NCBI GenBank assembly: GCA_025362795.1
Contig: JANYFE010000090.1
Span: forward strand, 1 to 38,977
Length of the DNA stretch: 38,977 nt
Direction of reading: 5' to 3'
From: Rhodobacterales bacterium
Lineage (GTDB): Bacteria; Pseudomonadota; Alphaproteobacteria; Rhodobacterales; Rhodobacteraceae
The notes beneath the pieces were generated by a model. The model was not told where the DNA came from and searched no databases. It was given only the letters and a program-made list of their open reading frames with translations. Positions 15,235-22,965 of the stretch are shown here, in pieces (positions within the stretch are counted from its first letter, which is position 1; each line of letters opens with the position of its first letter). A program made the translations under genes and the position numbers.

Positions 15235-16449
15235 TCACGCCACGGGTCTGGCCACGGTAATCTGCGTCACATCGCAGTTACCGCCCTCAAACGCCCCCGC
15301 GCAAGAGGTCAGGTAGAAATTCCACATCCGTTTGAACCGCTCGTCAAAGCCCAGACCTGCCACCTCGATCCAACGCGCGTTGAACGTCTCGTGCCAGCGC
15401 CGCAAGGTCTGGCTATAGCTTTTGCCAAACTCGACCGAACCCAGGACTTTCAAACCCGCCCGCTCCACTTCGCGGCGCAGCGCTGTGGGCGAAGGCAGCA
15501 TGCCGCCCGGAAAGATGTATTTCTGAATGAAATCCACCGACTTGCGATAGACTTCGAACCGCGCATCCGGCACCGTGATGATCTGCAAGGTCGCCCGCGC
15601 CCCTGGCCGCAGGCGGCTCATCACGGTGGCGAAATAGGTCGGCCAATATTTTTCGCCCACCGCTTCGAACATCTCGATAGACGCGATCCCGTCATACACC
15701 CCGGTCTCGTCGCGGTAGTCCTGCAACTTGATCGTAACCCGGTCCGACAAGCCCGCCTTGGCGATCCGCGCCACCGCGAAATCGTGTTGCGCCTGCGAAA
15801 TCGTCAGTCCCGTCACCCGTAGCCCGCGCTCGCGGGCTGCGTATTCGGCAAAACCACCCCAACCGCAACCAATCTCCAGCACATGATCGCCAGGTTTGGC
15901 CCCCATCTGATCGACCATCGAGGCGTATTTCTGCACCTGCGCCTTTTCCAGGCTTTCCTGTCCAGACCGGAACAGGGCGCTGGAATAGGTCATCGTCTCA
16001 TCCAGCCACAATTTGTAGAAATCATTCCCCAGATCATAGTGATACGCGATGTTCTTCTTGGCCTGCCGCTTGCTGTTCGATTGTAGCCAGAACCGCAACC
16101 GTTCAAACGCCCGCACCAGCACAAAACCGGGAAATCCGTCGTAGACCGCTTCATTATCAATGTGGACCAGATCCATGAACCCTTGCAGGTCAGGAGTCGT
16201 CCACCAGCCTTCAAGATAGGCTTCACAAAATCCCAGGTCGCCATCCCGGATAAGCCGGCCAAAGACATCCGGATTTTCGATGCTGATCTCCGCGGCAGGC
16301 CCTGGCTTCTTGCCCTCGGCCCGAAAAACCCGGCCATCCGGTAGCCGAAAGTCCAGCCGCCCGCGCTGCAGCCGGGAAATCGTGTCAAAGGCCGCCGTAA
16401 AATAGCGCGGCAGGCCGGTTTGCCCTTTTGTGGATGTCAGATTGGTCAT
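15235..16449 (-). CDS. cfa: Cyclopropane-fatty-acyl-phospholipid synthase family protein
   Basis: A 404-residue SAM-dependent methyltransferase that adds a methylene (or related one-carbon group) to unsaturated acyl chains of membrane phospholipids. Landmarks: AYHYDLGNDFYKLWLDET, MTYSSALF, the SAM loop VLEIGCGWGGFAEYAA, and a C-terminal KYIFPGGMLPS as in Cfa proteins. ATG 16449 is preferred over an in-frame GTG at 16464. It follows the photolyase gene by 51 bases on the same strand. In Rhodobacter sphaeroides a phr-cfa pair belongs to the sigma-E singlet-oxygen response, and the same order here supports a shared stress operon. A furan-fatty-acid-related role is a possible alternative in this family. 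Confidence 0.9.
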   Translation of the reverse strand: MTNLTSTKGQTGLPRYFTAAFDTISRLQRGRLDFRLPDGRVFRAEGKKPGPAAEISIENPDVFGRLIRDGDLGFCEAYLEGWWTTPDLQGFMDLVHIDNEAVYDGFPGFVLVRAFERLRFWLQSNSKRQAKKNIAYHYDLGNDFYKLWLDETMTYSSALFRSGQESLEKAQVQKYASMVDQMGAKPGDHVLEIGCGWGGFAEYAARERGLRVTGLTISQAQHDFAVARIAKAGLSDRVTIKLQDYRDETGVYDGIASIEMFEAVGEKYWPTYFATVMSRLRPGARATLQIITVPDARFEVYRKSVDFIQKYIFPGGMLPSPTALRREVERAGLKVLGSVEFGKSYSQTLRRWHETFNARWIEVAGLGFDERFKRMWNFYLTSCAGAFEGGNCDVTQITVARPVA

Positions 16450-16500
16450 AGTTTCACCGTCCACTGGTTAACAGCATGTTTCCAGAACATTTGCTGACAC

Positions 16501-17895
16501 TCAAGCGTTTCGTTGCGCCAGTGCCGCCAACGCTCGCTCCCGCCCTTGGGCAAGTGGGATGATGGGTGCCGGATAGGGCAGTCCCGGGTCGAGATGCCAC
16601 GCAACCGGCACAGTGTCATAGTAGCGCTGCGCTTCGACCGAACCCCGATCCAGCCAACGCCGCCGATAGCCACCCGTGGCATCAAACTTTTCCGCCTGCG
16701 TCGCGGGGTTGAATATTCTGAAATATGGAGCGGCGTCCGGCCCCGAACCCGCCACCCACTGCCAGCCCATAGCGTTGCTGGCGGCATCCCAGTCGGTCAG
16801 ACACTTCGCAAACCACGCCTGCCCCACCCGCCAGTCGGTCAACAGATGCTTAGTCAGGTAACTTGCTACGATCATCCGCGCCCGGTTGTGCATGGTGCCC
16901 GAAACATACATCTGCCGCATCGCCGCGTCGACCACGGGCTCCCCAGTCATCCCGCGCCGCCAGCGCTCTGCATCAGCGTTGTCGCCGCGCCAAGCGAACT
17001 GGTCCCATTCTTCCCGCCAATTGCGTTCTACAATCTGGGGGGAGTGAAAGAGCAGATGATACGCAAATTCACGCCACACCAACTCCTTGAGGAACGTCTC
17101 TGCCCCCGAGGCACCCTCTTGCAATGCCCGCCAACCAGCGTGCCAGACCTGCCGCGGGCCAATCTCCCCATAGGTTAGATTCTCTGACAACCCCGAGCCG
17201 GCAGCTTCTTGCAGATAGTCGCGCCGCTCCCGATACCCTCCAACGCGATCCCTCAAGAACGTATCCAGACGACCAAGCGCAGCCGCCTCGCCAACCCGCT
17301 GATACGGCATTACCACAGCCGCCCCGCGCCGCATTGCCTTGCCCCAGTCTGGCAATTCGTCATTCGCTGGCCAGACCTTCACCCCCGTTAACGCCGACGG
17401 AGGCGCCAGACATGTCCCGATCTCCCGCGCACGCACCGCATTCCAATACGGGGTGTAAACCCGATAGTATCCGCCCTGACCGGTCGCCACCTCCCAAGGT
17501 TCATGCAACACATGTCCCGAGAAGCTCCGCACTTCAACGCCCGTGTCCTTCAGCGCCGTCTTGACCGCCCTATCCCGTGCCGTCGATGCCGGATCATACA
17601 AGCGTGACCACCAAACGCCTGTGGCCCCGGTCTCCGCGACCAACCGGCGCAAAACGCCCAGCGCCCCACCACGCCGCAAGACCAGCCGCACCCCGAACGG
17701 CGCCAGCGCTTCTGTAAAAGCCGCAACCGCCAACCCAAGCCGCCACTTCGCCGCCGCGCCAATCGCCTCGGTCTCGGGATCAAGCACGAAGACCGGCAAG
17801 AGTGCGCGACCGGAAGTCGCCGCTGCCGCCAGCATCGGCTGATCCGTCAAACGCAGATCACGCCGGAACCAAAGTATCAAAGGGCCATCACTCAT
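16501..17895 (-). CDS. phr: Deoxyribodipyrimidine photolyase
   Basis: A 464-residue class I CPD photolyase of normal length. The N-terminal alpha/beta domain starts LILWFRRDLRLTDQPML, which binds the antenna cofactor. The C-terminal FAD-binding region includes GRLDTFLRDRV, ELVWREFAYHLL, VDAAMRQMYVSGTMHNR and the near-invariant NAMGWQWVAGSGPDAAPY. It splits UV-induced pyrimidine dimers using blue light. ATG 17895 has AGGA upstream. It heads the minus-strand run phr-cfa-trgA-trgB, and the 5' region carries a good match to an ECF-sigma promoter, so induction by singlet oxygen or light stress is likely. Confidence 0.93.
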   Translation of the reverse strand: MSDGPLILWFRRDLRLTDQPMLAAAATSGRALLPVFVLDPETEAIGAAAKWRLGLAVAAFTEALAPFGVRLVLRRGGALGVLRRLVAETGATGVWWSRLYDPASTARDRAVKTALKDTGVEVRSFSGHVLHEPWEVATGQGGYYRVYTPYWNAVRAREIGTCLAPPSALTGVKVWPANDELPDWGKAMRRGAAVVMPYQRVGEAAALGRLDTFLRDRVGGYRERRDYLQEAAGSGLSENLTYGEIGPRQVWHAGWRALQEGASGAETFLKELVWREFAYHLLFHSPQIVERNWREEWDQFAWRGDNADAERWRRGMTGEPVVDAAMRQMYVSGTMHNRARMIVASYLTKHLLTDWRVGQAWFAKCLTDWDAASNAMGWQWVAGSGPDAAPYFRIFNPATQAEKFDATGGYRRRWLDRGSVEAQRYYDTVPVAWHLDPGLPYPAPIIPLAQGRERALAALAQRNA

Positions 17896-17922
17896 CGAAA
17901 AATCCTGCAATCACATCAGACA

Positions 17923-17950
17923 AATACGCCAGCCAACTGGCAACGGATCA
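17923..17950 (-). promoter_or_regulatory. Putative sigma-E (ECF11/ChrR-type) promoter of the phr operon
   Basis: On the minus strand TGATCC is followed after exactly 16 bases by CGTATT, 28 bp upstream of the photolyase start. TGATCC is the -35 element known for the Rhodobacter sphaeroides sigma-E that controls phr and cfa genes in the singlet-oxygen response. The -10 match is from memory of the ECF11 motif and is less certain. Confidence 0.6.
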
Positions 17951-18072
17951 CTTGCTTCTGCCCATCCACAAATACTATCCGAGGGACCACACGGCGTCTT
18001 GCGAAGTGGAAAACCCGCTTTGCAGCGCTCGCTGTAGCCAGGCCTGCGGCGCTTGCTGTCACAACACTCGCT

Positions 18073-18900
18073 TCAGCTGAGACTTGCAATGACGATCCGC
18101 GCCGCAGCCATCATCGGGTCGATCGTGTCTTTCAGCAGTTGATTGCGGTCAAAACGGTCTGGGTCGTGCGCCAGGGCGGTGCGCAGCGACTGGCCGAATA
18201 CCATCCGAAGCTCTGTGCCGATATTGAATTTGCAGACCGCCGTCTGGCGGGCAAGCACACGGCGCTGCCCGGGTTCGATCCCCGAACCCCCATGCAGCAC
18301 CAAAGGCAGATTTGGGGCTGCGGTCTGAATCTCTTGCAAGAGCGCCCTGTCGACTTTGGCGGAAGGTTCGGTCATCAGATGGCTGTTGCCAACCGAAACG
18401 GCCAATGCGTCGACACCGGTTTCGATCACAAAACGCGCCACTTCGGCCGGATCAGTGCCAGCAGAGACCATCCGGTTGTGATAACCGACGACCCCCAGCT
18501 CGGCCTCGACGGACACGCGGTGACGGTGGGCCAAGTCGACAATCTCACGTGTCAGCGCGATGTTATCCGCCAAAGGCAACGCTGAGCCGTCATACATGAC
18601 AGAGGTGAAGCCGCAGTCGATGGCCGCCTGACATACGGCAAGGCTTTCGCCATGATCCAGATGCGCCACGACGGGCACCGAAGTGGCGTCGCCCAAGGTT
18701 CGGAACATAGCACCCAAGACTGCGAGTGGAATGTGGTCACGGCATCCGGGGCCTGCTTGCAGGATGATCGGTCGCTGCTCCGCCTCGGCTGCACGCACAA
18801 AGGCCAGTGCATCTTCCCACCCCAACACCACAAGTGCCGCGACTGCGGTGCCGTCGGTCAGGCACGGGGTCAGCACATCGGCCAAAGAAGCTATTGTCAT
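18073..18900 (-). CDS. iolJ: Class II aldolase, IolJ-like
   Basis: A 275-residue zinc-dependent aldolase of the fructose/tagatose-bisphosphate family. AHLDHG (79-84) gives the catalytic Asp region and a zinc His; further motifs are VMYDGSALP, SVEAELG, AVSVGNSHL, VLHGGSGI and KFNIGTELR. In the inositol pathway IolJ cleaves 2-deoxy-5-keto-gluconate 6-phosphate to dihydroxyacetone phosphate and malonate semialdehyde. Overlap of four bases with iolB and co-transcription with iolC strongly favour this over a glycolytic or tagatose role. Start ATG 18900 lies within the end of iolB. Family-wide motifs cannot by themselves tell the substrates apart. Confidence 0.8.
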   Translation of the reverse strand: MTIASLADVLTPCLTDGTAVAALVVLGWEDALAFVRAAEAEQRPIILQAGPGCRDHIPLAVLGAMFRTLGDATSVPVVAHLDHGESLAVCQAAIDCGFTSVMYDGSALPLADNIALTREIVDLAHRHRVSVEAELGVVGYHNRMVSAGTDPAEVARFVIETGVDALAVSVGNSHLMTEPSAKVDRALLQEIQTAAPNLPLVLHGGSGIEPGQRRVLARQTAVCKFNIGTELRMVFGQSLRTALAHDPDRFDRNQLLKDTIDPMMAAARIVIASLS

Positions 18901-19739
18901 TTGAATTTCGCGATCATGTCTTTGATGCCCGGGATGGTTTCGATCTGATCGGCGTGGCTGGGCTGAAAGTACTGCACGAGGGATCGCTGGGTTTCGCCGG
19001 CCAGAATGGTAAAGTAATACATCTGATAACCGGGCAGGACACAGCAGGGGTGATAACCTTTGTCGATCACCATCGTCGACCCGTCGACCAGATGATAGGC
19101 ATCGCCCGGTTTGCCGTCCTCACGTTGCAACATTTGCAGACCGGAACCATGTGGCGGGTTGAAGCGAAAATTGTACACTTCGTCGTGGTGGGTCTCCAGC
19201 GGCAGGCGATTCGTATCATGTTTGTGGCTGGGAAAACCTGACCAGCCGCCCGTGCCCACCGTATACAGTTCGGACACCAGCAAACGGCCGACCTTGTCAT
19301 GGTATTTGCTGCCCAAGATGTGCTTGATCTTTCGGTGGGTCTTTGTCTCGTCCGAGCCATACTGAATTGGATCGATATCCCGTGCGAGAATCGCGAAAGG
19401 GGGGAAAACCGTGTCAAACAACGCCCCTGCGACGAAAATTTCGGCTGTGGCACTTTGGCATGTGATCTCAGCAGTGGCACCGGTTGACACATAGACCGCT
19501 TCGGGTTCGCCGTTCCACACGGTCTGGCGACGGTTGCCAATGGCGGCAAATAACTGCCCCCCCGTCCGCACGTCGATGGTCCCGGTGGCCGGAACGATGC
19601 AGGTTTCGTATCCGGTCACGGTTGAGACAAAACTCTCACCGCGCTGCAGCTTGATGATGTTGAAATAGACCAGAGGCACATGTGGATGGCTGGCACCGAT
19701 GATCGGCTGATTCCGGTTGTCGTAAGGAGCGATATGCAT
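18897..19739 (-). CDS. iolB: 5-deoxy-glucuronate isomerase IolB
   Basis: A 280-residue cupin-fold isomerase that converts 5-deoxy-glucuronate to 2-deoxy-5-keto-gluconate. The conserved block HKHDTNRLPLETHHDEVYNF contains the metal-binding His and Glu residues and is close to diagnostic. Preceding it are KHILGSKYHDKVGRLLVSE and WSGFPSH, and GYHPCCVLPGYQMYY follows. ATG 19739 has GGAAGGG upstream and lies 21 bases after iolC. It sits between IolC and the IolJ-like aldolase, giving three consecutive lower-pathway steps in one operon. Confidence 0.93.
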   Translation of the reverse strand: MHIAPYDNRNQPIIGASHPHVPLVYFNIIKLQRGESFVSTVTGYETCIVPATGTIDVRTGGQLFAAIGNRRQTVWNGEPEAVYVSTGATAEITCQSATAEIFVAGALFDTVFPPFAILARDIDPIQYGSDETKTHRKIKHILGSKYHDKVGRLLVSELYTVGTGGWSGFPSHKHDTNRLPLETHHDEVYNFRFNPPHGSGLQMLQREDGKPGDAYHLVDGSTMVIDKGYHPCCVLPGYQMYYFTILAGETQRSLVQYFQPSHADQIETIPGIKDMIAKFK

Positions 19740-19760
19740 GGCTGGCCCTTCCGCGAGAAG

Positions 19761-20726
19761 TCAATATCGACGCATGAACTTTTCAAGTGTTTCGGTGTCG
19801 GGCGAGGCTGGGGCGCATCCGATTCCGGCGACGATAATCGCCGCCGTCGCAGCCCCGCGTCTGACAGCGCGGTCCAGCGGGTGGCCCGAAGCGAGCCCCG
19901 CCAGTAGACCGCCCATGAATCCGTCGCCCGCGCCCATTGGCTTCAGGGCGGCGACCGGGAAGATGGATGTGTCAAAACTAAAGTCCGGGGTGAAGGTGGT
20001 CGCACCTGACGCGCCGCGTTTGTAGATGGTGAACAATGCGCCGGTTTGAGCCATGGCCCGAGCAAGGGCCTGGCCCTGCCGATGAGCCCCCGCCATCAGG
20101 CCGAACTCGTCATCGTTGCCGATGACAATATCCGCCTTTGCTGCTGCCTCATGGCATACTCGCGCGGCCTCTGCCTCTGATCCCCAGGAATATGCTCGGT
20201 AGTCAATGTCCAGCACTACTAACGCTTTTGCGGCCCTTGCGGCAAGAATGGCGTAAAACGTGGCGGCGCGGGACGGTTCGTTCGCCAGCGCAGTGCCCGT
20301 CACGACCAGGGCTGCCACACCGGTAAAGTCGACTGGCGCCACGTCGTCCTGCGACAGGGCAAAATCGGCGGCCCCGTTGCGATAAAGGACCGACTGGGTG
20401 TTGGTTGCGATGGTTTCCACGACAGCCAGCGATGTCCGTGCCTCGCCCGTGACCGGTCGGACATGGGTGGTATCGACGCCATAGCGTGCAAGTTCCGCCA
20501 CGCAATACCGCCCGACTGCGTCCTCGGATACGCGTGTCAGTAAGGCGGCCCTTGCCCCCTGCCGAACCAGGGCCACCGCGATATTGCCCGCCGATCCCCC
20601 GATGGCCGAGGTGAACCGCTGGGCCGCTTCGATCCGGGTGCCGGGCGGATCAGCGTAGAGGTCCAGGCCGACACGCCCTACTACCACGAAACGGTTCAGC
20701 CGCATCCGTTGCCAAAGCTGCTGCAT
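19761..20726 (-). CDS. iolC: 5-dehydro-2-deoxygluconokinase IolC
   Basis: A PfkB/ribokinase-family sugar kinase of 321 residues that phosphorylates 2-deoxy-5-keto-gluconate. IolC-like marks are GRVGLDLYADPPGTRIE near the N-terminus, FTSAIGGSAGNIAVAL, VTGEARTSLAVVET and VLYRNGAADF; the catalytic-base loop GAGDGF is at 265-270. The start is uncertain: ATG 20726 has a GGGCGGG stretch upstream, ATG 20705 is also possible, and the frame extension to 20783 (TTG) is unlikely. It is the first gene of iolC-iolB-iolJ and divergent from the dehydrogenase operon at 20952, with the shared regulatory region between. Confidence 0.9.
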   Translation of the reverse strand: MQQLWQRMRLNRFVVVGRVGLDLYADPPGTRIEAAQRFTSAIGGSAGNIAVALVRQGARAALLTRVSEDAVGRYCVAELARYGVDTTHVRPVTGEARTSLAVVETIATNTQSVLYRNGAADFALSQDDVAPVDFTGVAALVVTGTALANEPSRAATFYAILAARAAKALVVLDIDYRAYSWGSEAEAARVCHEAAAKADIVIGNDDEFGLMAGAHRQGQALARAMAQTGALFTIYKRGASGATTFTPDFSFDTSIFPVAALKPMGAGDGFMGGLLAGLASGHPLDRAVRRGAATAAIIVAGIGCAPASPDTETLEKFMRRY

Positions 20727-20882
20727 CAGATGCCCGCCCCATGCGGGAGATCGTGGGTCATAGAGGAGACTGGCGCTGCCCAAAAACTCAAAACCAGCGT
20801 CCGCGAAACGACTAACGCGGAATGCGCGTCGGGGAGGTTTGAGGCCATGCGTTCACCTTTTTCCGGAGGGCACGAAATTGCA

Positions 20883-20910
20883 TTGACGCCGTCTTGGAGG
20901 ATACGATACT
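20883..20910 (+). promoter_or_regulatory. Sigma-70-type promoter of the 20952 operon
   Basis: TTGACG (20883-20888) and GATACT (20905-20910) are separated by 16 bases. They match five of six and four of six positions of the -35 and -10 consensus. The predicted start point, near 20917, falls inside the 18-bp palindrome that follows. Confidence 0.55.
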
Positions 20911-20913
20911 TAT

Positions 20914-20931
20914 TTTGCAACCGGTTGCAAA
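20914..20931. promoter_or_regulatory. Perfect 18-bp LacI-type operator
   Basis: TTTGCAACCGGTTGCAAA is perfectly self-complementary with the central CG typical of LacI-family operators. It overlaps the predicted transcription start of the oxidoreductase operon and ends 20 bp before its start codon; the AAAAGGA ribosome site follows. The likely binder is the LacI-family protein encoded at 24120-25115. Confidence 0.75.
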
Positions 20932-20951
20932 TCATTTAAAAGGACATCGCC

Positions 20952-22052
20952 ATGCGCGAAATAGGCATAGGGATGGTGGGCGGCGGCTATATGGGCAAGG
21001 CGCATTCGGTCGCCATGGCGGCTGTCGCAACGGTGTTCGACACCGCATTGCGACCCCGGCTTGAGATGATCTGCGCCACATCTGACTCTTCGGCAGAACG
21101 TTACCGCGCTGCTTACGGCTTTGCTCGCGCAACCGCTGACTGGCAGTTTCTGGTGAGGGATTCTAAGGTCGAGGCAGTTGTTATCGCCTCGCCGCAAACT
21201 ACCCATCGCGCCATCGCAGAGGCGGCCTTTGCGCAGGGCAAACCGGTGTTTTGCGAGAAACCGCTGGGAGCGAGTCTTGAGGACAGCCGCGCGATGGTTG
21301 CGGCAGCGGCGGCATCAAATTGCGTGAACATGGTCGGGTTCAACTATATCCGCACACCGGCCTCGCAATTCGCCCGTGCGTTGGTAGCGCGGGGCGAGAT
21401 CGGCGCGGTGACATGGTTTCGCGGCGAACACAGCGAGGACTTCGATGCCGACGTAAGCAAGCAAGCCTCCTGGCGCAACTTTGGCGAGTCGAATGGCACG
21501 ACCGGCGATCTCGCACCACATATGATCAACGCGGCGCTTACGCTGATCGGCCCCATGGCTCGATTGAGTGCTGACATCGCCACTGTTCACTCGGAACGTC
21601 CTGGCGCTTCAGGGCGCTTGATCAATGATGACATCGGCCAATTCATTTGCCGGTTTGCCAACGGCGCCATGGGGCATTTATCGTTCAGCCGGGTAGCGAT
21701 GGGCCGAAAAATGGGCTATGCTTATGAAATAACTGGCACAAAAGGCGCGATCCGTTTTGATCAAGAGGATCAGAATGCGCTGTGGCTTTACCGAGCCGAT
21801 GATCCGGTGGATGTGCGCGGATTTCGCAAGATCCTGATGGGGCCAGAACATCCGGACTATTTGGCGTTCTGCCAAGGGCCGGGGCACGGGACTGGCTATC
21901 AGGACCAGATCATCATCGAGGCGCGCGATTTTCTGCAGGCGATCGCCAGCGGTGCCTCGACTTGGCCGACCTTTCAGGACGGCATGGAAGTTAACCGCAT
22001 CATCGCTGCCGCGCGGGTGTCGGCGGCGACTGGGGCCTGGGTGGATTTGTGA
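20952..22052 (+). CDS. Gfo/Idh/MocA-family dehydrogenase, IolG/levoglucosan-dehydrogenase-like
   Basis: A 366-residue NAD(P)-dependent dehydrogenase. The Rossmann loop GMVGGGYMGKAHSVAM is followed by VFCEKPLGAS (catalytic-site Lys) and GTTGDLAPHMINAAL (Asp and His). Features such as VNMVGFNYIRTPA, the block GFRKILMGPEHPDY and a C-terminal P-x-F-x-D-G helix recall from memory the levoglucosan dehydrogenase branch that oxidises C3 of a sugar; inositol 2-dehydrogenases are the other near relatives. It heads an operon with an IolE-like protein and another Gfo/Idh/MocA enzyme, under the palindromic operator. Inositol dehydrogenase and 3-keto-sugar-forming dehydrogenase are the two main alternatives. 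Confidence 0.85.
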   Translation: MREIGIGMVGGGYMGKAHSVAMAAVATVFDTALRPRLEMICATSDSSAERYRAAYGFARATADWQFLVRDSKVEAVVIASPQTTHRAIAEAAFAQGKPVFCEKPLGASLEDSRAMVAAAAASNCVNMVGFNYIRTPASQFARALVARGEIGAVTWFRGEHSEDFDADVSKQASWRNFGESNGTTGDLAPHMINAALTLIGPMARLSADIATVHSERPGASGRLINDDIGQFICRFANGAMGHLSFSRVAMGRKMGYAYEITGTKGAIRFDQEDQNALWLYRADDPVDVRGFRKILMGPEHPDYLAFCQGPGHGTGYQDQIIIEARDFLQAIASGASTWPTFQDGMEVNRIIAAARVSAATGAWVDL

Positions 22053-22065
22053 AAGGACACACGAC

Positions 22066-22950
22066 ATGATCAAGATCGGCAACGCCCCATGTTCGTGGGG
22101 GGTCGAATTCGCGGCCGATCCGCGCAACCCCGAGTGGCGGCGCGTGCTGTCGGATTGCGCGGAAGCGGGCTACAAAGGGATTGAATTGGGCCCCATCGGG
22201 TTCATGCCCGAAGACCCAGCCGTTCTGGCCGATGCCCTTGCCAAGAATGACCTGACACTGATCGCTGGCGTGGTATTTCGTCCATTTCATGACCCGGCGG
22301 CGTGGGAGGACGTGTGGGACGCGGCCAAACGCACTTGCAGGTCGCTGACCTCACATGGCGCACAGCATTTGGTCCTTATCGATTCGATCTCGCCGCGCCG
22401 CGCCCCCACAGCGGGACGCGCAAATGAGGCGGAACAGATGGCTCTGGCCGAGTGGGCCGGATTTGTGGACCGCATCCGAAAAGTGGCCCAACTTGGGGCC
22501 GATCTTGGCCTGACTGTTGGCATTCACGCGCACGCCGGAGGCTTCATCGACTTTGAACCGGAGTTGGAACGCTTGCTATCAGCGGTCGACGAAAACCTCT
22601 TGAAGATTTGCTTTGACACCGGACACCATTCCTATGCAGGTTACGACCCTGTCGCGTTCATGCGCCGCCACATCGGGCGGATTTCCTACATGCATTTCAA
22701 AGACATCGACCCAAAGGTCAAAGCCCGTGCGGTGGCCAACCGCACAGGGTTTTATGACGCCTGCGGGCAGGGGATTTTCTGCAACCTCGGAACCGGAGAC
22801 GTGGACTTTCCCGGCGTGAGGCAAATCTTGCTAAAAGCCGGGTTCAGCGGCTGGTGCACAGTGGAACAGGATTGCGACCCGGCGGGTGGCACCTCGCCCA
22901 TCGAAGACGCACTTGCCAACCGCAGATATCTTTCCTCAATCGGTTTCTAG
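22066..22950 (+). CDS. IolE-like TIM-barrel protein (inosose dehydratase-like)
   Basis: A 294-residue cytosolic protein. MIKIGNAPCSWGVEFAADP is the characteristic start of IolE-type 2-keto-myo-inositol dehydratases and close relatives. GIELGPIGFMPED, LVLIDSISPRRAPTAGR, GIHAHAGGFID, ICFDTGHHSYAG, YMHFKDID and CTVEQD provide the metal site and pocket. ATG 22066 with AAAGGA is chosen; the frame extension to 21952 runs inside the upstream gene. It lies 13 bases after the dehydrogenase. Either it dehydrates 2-keto-inositol, or it performs the analogous elimination on a 3-keto-glycoside; the neighbouring lower inositol genes favour the first, the missing iolD the second. Confidence 0.82.
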   Translation: MIKIGNAPCSWGVEFAADPRNPEWRRVLSDCAEAGYKGIELGPIGFMPEDPAVLADALAKNDLTLIAGVVFRPFHDPAAWEDVWDAAKRTCRSLTSHGAQHLVLIDSISPRRAPTAGRANEAEQMALAEWAGFVDRIRKVAQLGADLGLTVGIHAHAGGFIDFEPELERLLSAVDENLLKICFDTGHHSYAGYDPVAFMRRHIGRISYMHFKDIDPKVKARAVANRTGFYDACGQGIFCNLGTGDVDFPGVRQILLKAGFSGWCTVEQDCDPAGGTSPIEDALANRRYLSSIGF

Positions 22951-22965
22951 AAGGGGTCAAAAAAA

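Larger units (their letters stand above)
20727..20951. promoter_or_regulatory. Divergent regulatory region between iolC and the Gfo/IolE-like operon
   Basis: This region has no gene. It contains the plus-strand promoter and palindromic operator listed separately. Near the iolC side is a short inverted repeat, TCCGCG at 20800-20805 and CGCGGA at 20816-20821, in what would be the iolC leader. If iolC transcription starts near the operator, its leader is about 180 bases long; no closer iolC promoter could be fitted. Confidence 0.5.

Noticed and set aside
15019-15822. Plus-strand ORF opposite cfa and trgA
   Set aside because: Arg/His/Gln-rich antisense translation without any recognisable domain.
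18271-18288. GGGTTCGATCCCCGAACC resembles a tRNA T-arm
   Set aside because: It lies inside the IolJ-like aldolase gene and encodes the conserved LHGGSGI region; no acceptor stem, D-arm or anticodon arm can be built around it.
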